Below the pieces are notes generated by a model that was given only the letters and a program-made list of their open reading frames with translations, searched no databases and had not been told where the DNA came from. A DNA stretch of 8,116 nt, taken from the NCBI GenBank assembly GCA_051660685.1, contig JBOFQB010000056.1, forward strand, positions 1 to 8,116, read 5' to 3'. Shown here piece by piece: positions 5,947-8,116 of the stretch (position 1 is the first letter of the stretch; each line of letters begins with the position of its first letter). The DNA comes from JAVBSX01 sp051660685. Lineage in GTDB: Bacteria; Planctomycetota; Planctomycetia; Pirellulales; Thermoguttaceae. The position numbers were made by a program, and so were the translations under genes.

Positions 5947-7968
5947 TCAGTCTTTCTGACACGTCATCCACCAAAGAGACAGATTTTGTTTCCAGTTCTT
6001 ATTGACTTCTTCCGCCGTCTGCATGATTTGACCACCAACATACATTCCGGTTTCAATGGTTTTACGAGCCGCAGACTGTCCCGGTTCGGTCATCAAAACC
6101 GCCCCAAAACCACACCCAAGTGCTGTGTCCGCCATATAATTGCGAGTCAATTGACCGACGCGGGTTTGCGGGATTTTCTGCAAATCAATCACCACCCGTC
6201 TGTCTTGACGCATGAAACAACGGGCATCAAGATCGGTAAACTTTTTGAAGGTTTTTGCTCCGATACCTGTTTTTTCGTACATGTACCGAGTGAAATTCGT
6301 TGCATCGATATATCCCACATGGGGGAGTCGGGTGAATTGCCCGGAAAAATATCGACTCGCATTTTTAAGAACGCCCAAGGATTGCCACGGAGTTTCCTTG
6401 ACCACTTCTCGGGTAAGGTTTTTCCCCGCCGTTTGGGTGACATCTTTAAGAATTATTTCTGTTCCCGATTTCCCAGCGGTTTTCGTGGCCGTAGAGAGGG
6501 TTTTCGTCATCGCCACACCCGCTCCCAATGTTGCAACATCAACCACAACAAAAGCGGCATCCACTCCGGCATAGACCATGTCCATCCCCGAGATTTCACG
6601 ACCATCGAGGTATTTTACACCCAAGTTGTAGACATCATAACCGGGCATATAGCCCCAAAGACCGGGATTGGTTTCCACAAACTCCTTCTCTAGGGCCGCA
6701 TCTCCCAAACTGTTCCAATAGCCAATCAATTGCCCAGGACTCTTGCTCGATGGTGCGGTATTCGCCCTCGCCAGTTCCTCAATCATACCGTAAAAAGTAT
6801 GCTGATTCAGAGGGCGGGACAACAGCGTGATAAAAGCAGTGTATTGTGGCAAATTGGCGAACACAATGGATTGACGGAGATTTTGATTGGCAGATAGCAT
6901 CAGAGACACCAATTTTTTCCGGGCCGATTGATTTTCGGGTTTCAAATAGGGACCAGAGAGCAGAATATCGCAGACCGAAGTCCCATACTCTTTGAGCAGC
7001 GGCACGGCATGTTCATCACGGTAAAGATGAAGAAAACGGAGTACCTCAGGATTTTGGTTGTAATTAAGCCAGACCTGTTCATAGAAATCCGACCTATCGG
7101 ATAATTTTGATTCATCACCTTTCGGATTAAGGTTGGCAAGTATCTCTGCGAACTCACGCCAACAGCGGAGAAAATCCTCACAGAATTCTGGGTCCGACAC
7201 CAGCCGCTGAGCCAGTGTCCGTGAATGAATCGTCAGTTGCAGCCTAAGTCTTTGTCCCTGCTGAGAATCAATATCAACCACCAATAATTTATCAAACATG
7301 GTAAGGAGCCACTGTTGAAAAACGACGGCTGCGGATTCGGAACGATTCGTCAGTTGATCCAGCATCACCAGATAAGCATACAACTCCACATTTTCCGGCG
7401 ATTGGTTAAGCAGTTTAAGCATATATTGACGGTACTCGGGATTTTGCAGTATTCTGGCCAAGAGGCTCGCATCTTCAGGGGCGGCGTGTGTTTGATACAA
7501 GGACAAAAGAAGGATCATATCATGCTCATTGGAAGGCAGGGTTCGGAGAATGTTGGCAGCACCAGCGGAATCGACATCCAGTACCGAACCCAATAACGTC
7601 GCCAATTCGGGATGAGCTTCCAGACCATTTTGATACTCCGGTTTTCCCAATCGACGAAGTTTTGCTAAGTTTTTATCAAGCTCTTCATAACCCAATCGTT
7701 CGGCGATTCCGTCATACAACCGAGTATTAAGCTGATAAACCCCTTCAGCAGCATTCTTCGTCCAACCGCACCCGATCAGTTCTGCAATAACATATTGTTC
7801 GGTCTTGGTATCAGCCTCCAACGATTGTCCTTGTTCAAGGGGAATTGGGACCACTGTATCTGGGAAATGAGCCTGTGTTTTAGTCCGAAACAGTTTCATT
7901 CCAACAAAAGCAATCGCAATAATAATTGCCAGAATAATCAGAACACGTCTTGAAAATAATCGTTGCAT
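5947..7968 (-). CDS. Membrane-anchored helical protein with WGYMPGYD motif, 673 aa, function unknown
   Basis: Not a family I can name. The chosen start gives a short basic N-terminus (MQRLFSRR) and then a hydrophobic stretch at residues 8-25, a signal anchor that would leave the rest outside the cytoplasm. Residues about 60-400 are Leu-rich and look all-helical, like an alpha-solenoid. A WGYMPGYD motif lies at residues 438-445. It is followed at 465-487 by a hydrophobic helix rich in Val, Ala and Gly but carrying three Asp, then a Thr/Lys-rich linker. A second C-terminal domain follows, containing ATNF near 556-559 and a VVIDL strand near 592-596. From memory this motif-plus-helix arrangement occurs in uncharacterised proteins of Planctomycetota and some Proteobacteria, next to an exported partner like the following gene. 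An upstream in-frame ATG at 8022 would give 691 residues but has no good ribosome binding site. It could be a scaffold, sensor or a toxin-like protein with a membrane-penetrating helix; none is proved. Confidence 0.85.
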   Translation of the reverse strand: MQRLFSRRVLIILAIIIAIAFVGMKLFRTKTQAHFPDTVVPIPLEQGQSLEADTKTEQYVIAELIGCGWTKNAAEGVYQLNTRLYDGIAERLGYEELDKNLAKLRRLGKPEYQNGLEAHPELATLLGSVLDVDSAGAANILRTLPSNEHDMILLLSLYQTHAAPEDASLLARILQNPEYRQYMLKLLNQSPENVELYAYLVMLDQLTNRSESAAVVFQQWLLTMFDKLLVVDIDSQQGQRLRLQLTIHSRTLAQRLVSDPEFCEDFLRCWREFAEILANLNPKGDESKLSDRSDFYEQVWLNYNQNPEVLRFLHLYRDEHAVPLLKEYGTSVCDILLSGPYLKPENQSARKKLVSLMLSANQNLRQSIVFANLPQYTAFITLLSRPLNQHTFYGMIEELARANTAPSSKSPGQLIGYWNSLGDAALEKEFVETNPGLWGYMPGYDVYNLGVKYLDGREISGMDMVYAGVDAAFVVVDVATLGAGVAMTKTLSTATKTAGKSGTEIILKDVTQTAGKNLTREVVKETPWQSLGVLKNASRYFSGQFTRLPHVGYIDATNFTRYMYEKTGIGAKTFKKFTDLDARCFMRQDRRVVIDLQKIPQTRVGQLTRNYMADTALGCGFGAVLMTEPGQSAARKTIETGMYVGGQIMQTAEEVNKNWKQNLSLWWMTCQKD

Positions 7969-7977
7969 CACACAGTT

Positions 7978-7983
7978 CTCCTT
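7978..7983 (-). promoter_or_regulatory. Ribosome binding site that decides the start of the 673-aa gene
   Basis: AAGGAG on the minus strand sits 9 bases before the ATG at 7968. The alternative ATG at 8022 has only GGCGG directly against it and would add 18 residues with three Cys before the membrane anchor. The downstream start also places the hydrophobic anchor at the very N-terminus, so it is preferred. Confidence 0.7.
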
Positions 7984-8018
7984 GTTACAATTCCGTCCCA
8001 CACCACAACCACGCTCAA

Positions 8019-8116
8019 TCATCCGCCATACAACGCCGCCATTTGTGACGCCTCGGACCGTATCAAATCAATCAATTCCGAAGGTCCCAATACCTCCGCA
8101 TGACGACCATGACTGA
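8019..8116 (-). CDS. WYL-domain transcriptional regulator, C-terminal 31 codons only
   Basis: The gene runs off the right edge. The visible part reads SHGRHAEVLGPSELIDLIRS and then ends in SEASQMAALYGG-stop (partly overlapping here). This fits the C-terminus of WYL/YafY-type regulators: a 'G...EVL.P.EL...I' strand-turn-helix followed by a helix ending in 'ALY'. In that family an N-terminal winged helix binds DNA, a central WYL domain senses a ligand, and the C-terminal extension, which is the part seen here, helps dimerisation. Known family members regulate defence and DNA-damage loci, so it is the likely regulator of the cluster downstream, read on the same strand. Its TGA overlaps an in-frame ATG of the next gene (ATGA), but that gene's better start lies 50 bases further on. 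The DNA-binding part is not visible, so repressor or activator cannot be decided. Confidence 0.72.
   Translation of the reverse strand, partial: SHGRHAEVLGPSELIDLIRSEASQMAALYGG

Noticed and set aside
5941..6693. 250-codon plus-strand open frame
   Set aside because: It lies wholly opposite the 673-aa gene, has a basic, low-complexity composition rich in His, Arg and Phe, and no ribosome site; it is an antisense shadow.
7969..8022. Upstream start giving a 691-residue version with an ATGA overlap to the WYL gene
   Set aside because: The overlap is attractive, but there is no good ribosome site, and the extra 18 residues put three Cys before the anchor; the ATG at 7968 has AAGGAG at proper spacing.

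Overview
The window holds one leftward (minus-strand) gene cluster and a gene-free flank of about 750 bases at its left end. In transcription order, right to left, it contains: the last 31 codons of a WYL-type transcriptional regulator (the rest lies off the window), a 673-residue membrane-anchored helical protein, a 323-residue exported protein with internal membrane segments, an 895-residue GTPase-transmembrane-repeat protein, and a 480-residue single-pass protein with a proline-rich tail. Gaps are 50 and 48 bases after the first two genes and 59 bases before the GTPase gene; the last two genes overlap by 16 bases. This looks like a single operon. Large plus-strand open frames lying opposite these genes are shadows.

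Only two genes give recognisable family signals. The partial gene has a typical WYL-protein C-terminus, a family of ligand-sensing repressors and activators often found beside defence and stress loci. The 895-residue protein has a full set of P-loop GTPase motifs: GSTSSGKT, DYPGE, SKWD and a late PVSAF. These are followed by one membrane span, tandem repeats of about 50 residues that each begin with Trp, and a C-terminal domain that looks beta-rich. The 673- and 323-residue proteins resemble, from memory only, uncharacterised protein pairs in Planctomycetota and some Proteobacteria. The 480-residue protein is unrecognised.

All four complete genes encode membrane or exported proteins. Charge distribution suggests that the GTPase domain and the first ~160 residues of the 480-residue protein face the cytoplasm, while most of the other protein mass is extracytoplasmic. 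The simplest reading is a GTP-driven transmembrane assembly under WYL control, perhaps a conflict or envelope-stress system. No nuclease, protease, deaminase or other obvious effector enzyme is visible, so the role is open.

The organism is probably a Gram-negative bacterium with moderate GC. Large uncharacterised membrane proteins with few recognisable domains would fit a member of the Planctomycetota, but this is a low-confidence inference with no marker gene behind it. The left flank contains a strong hairpin with A and T tracts on its two sides, probably a terminator that can work in both directions.
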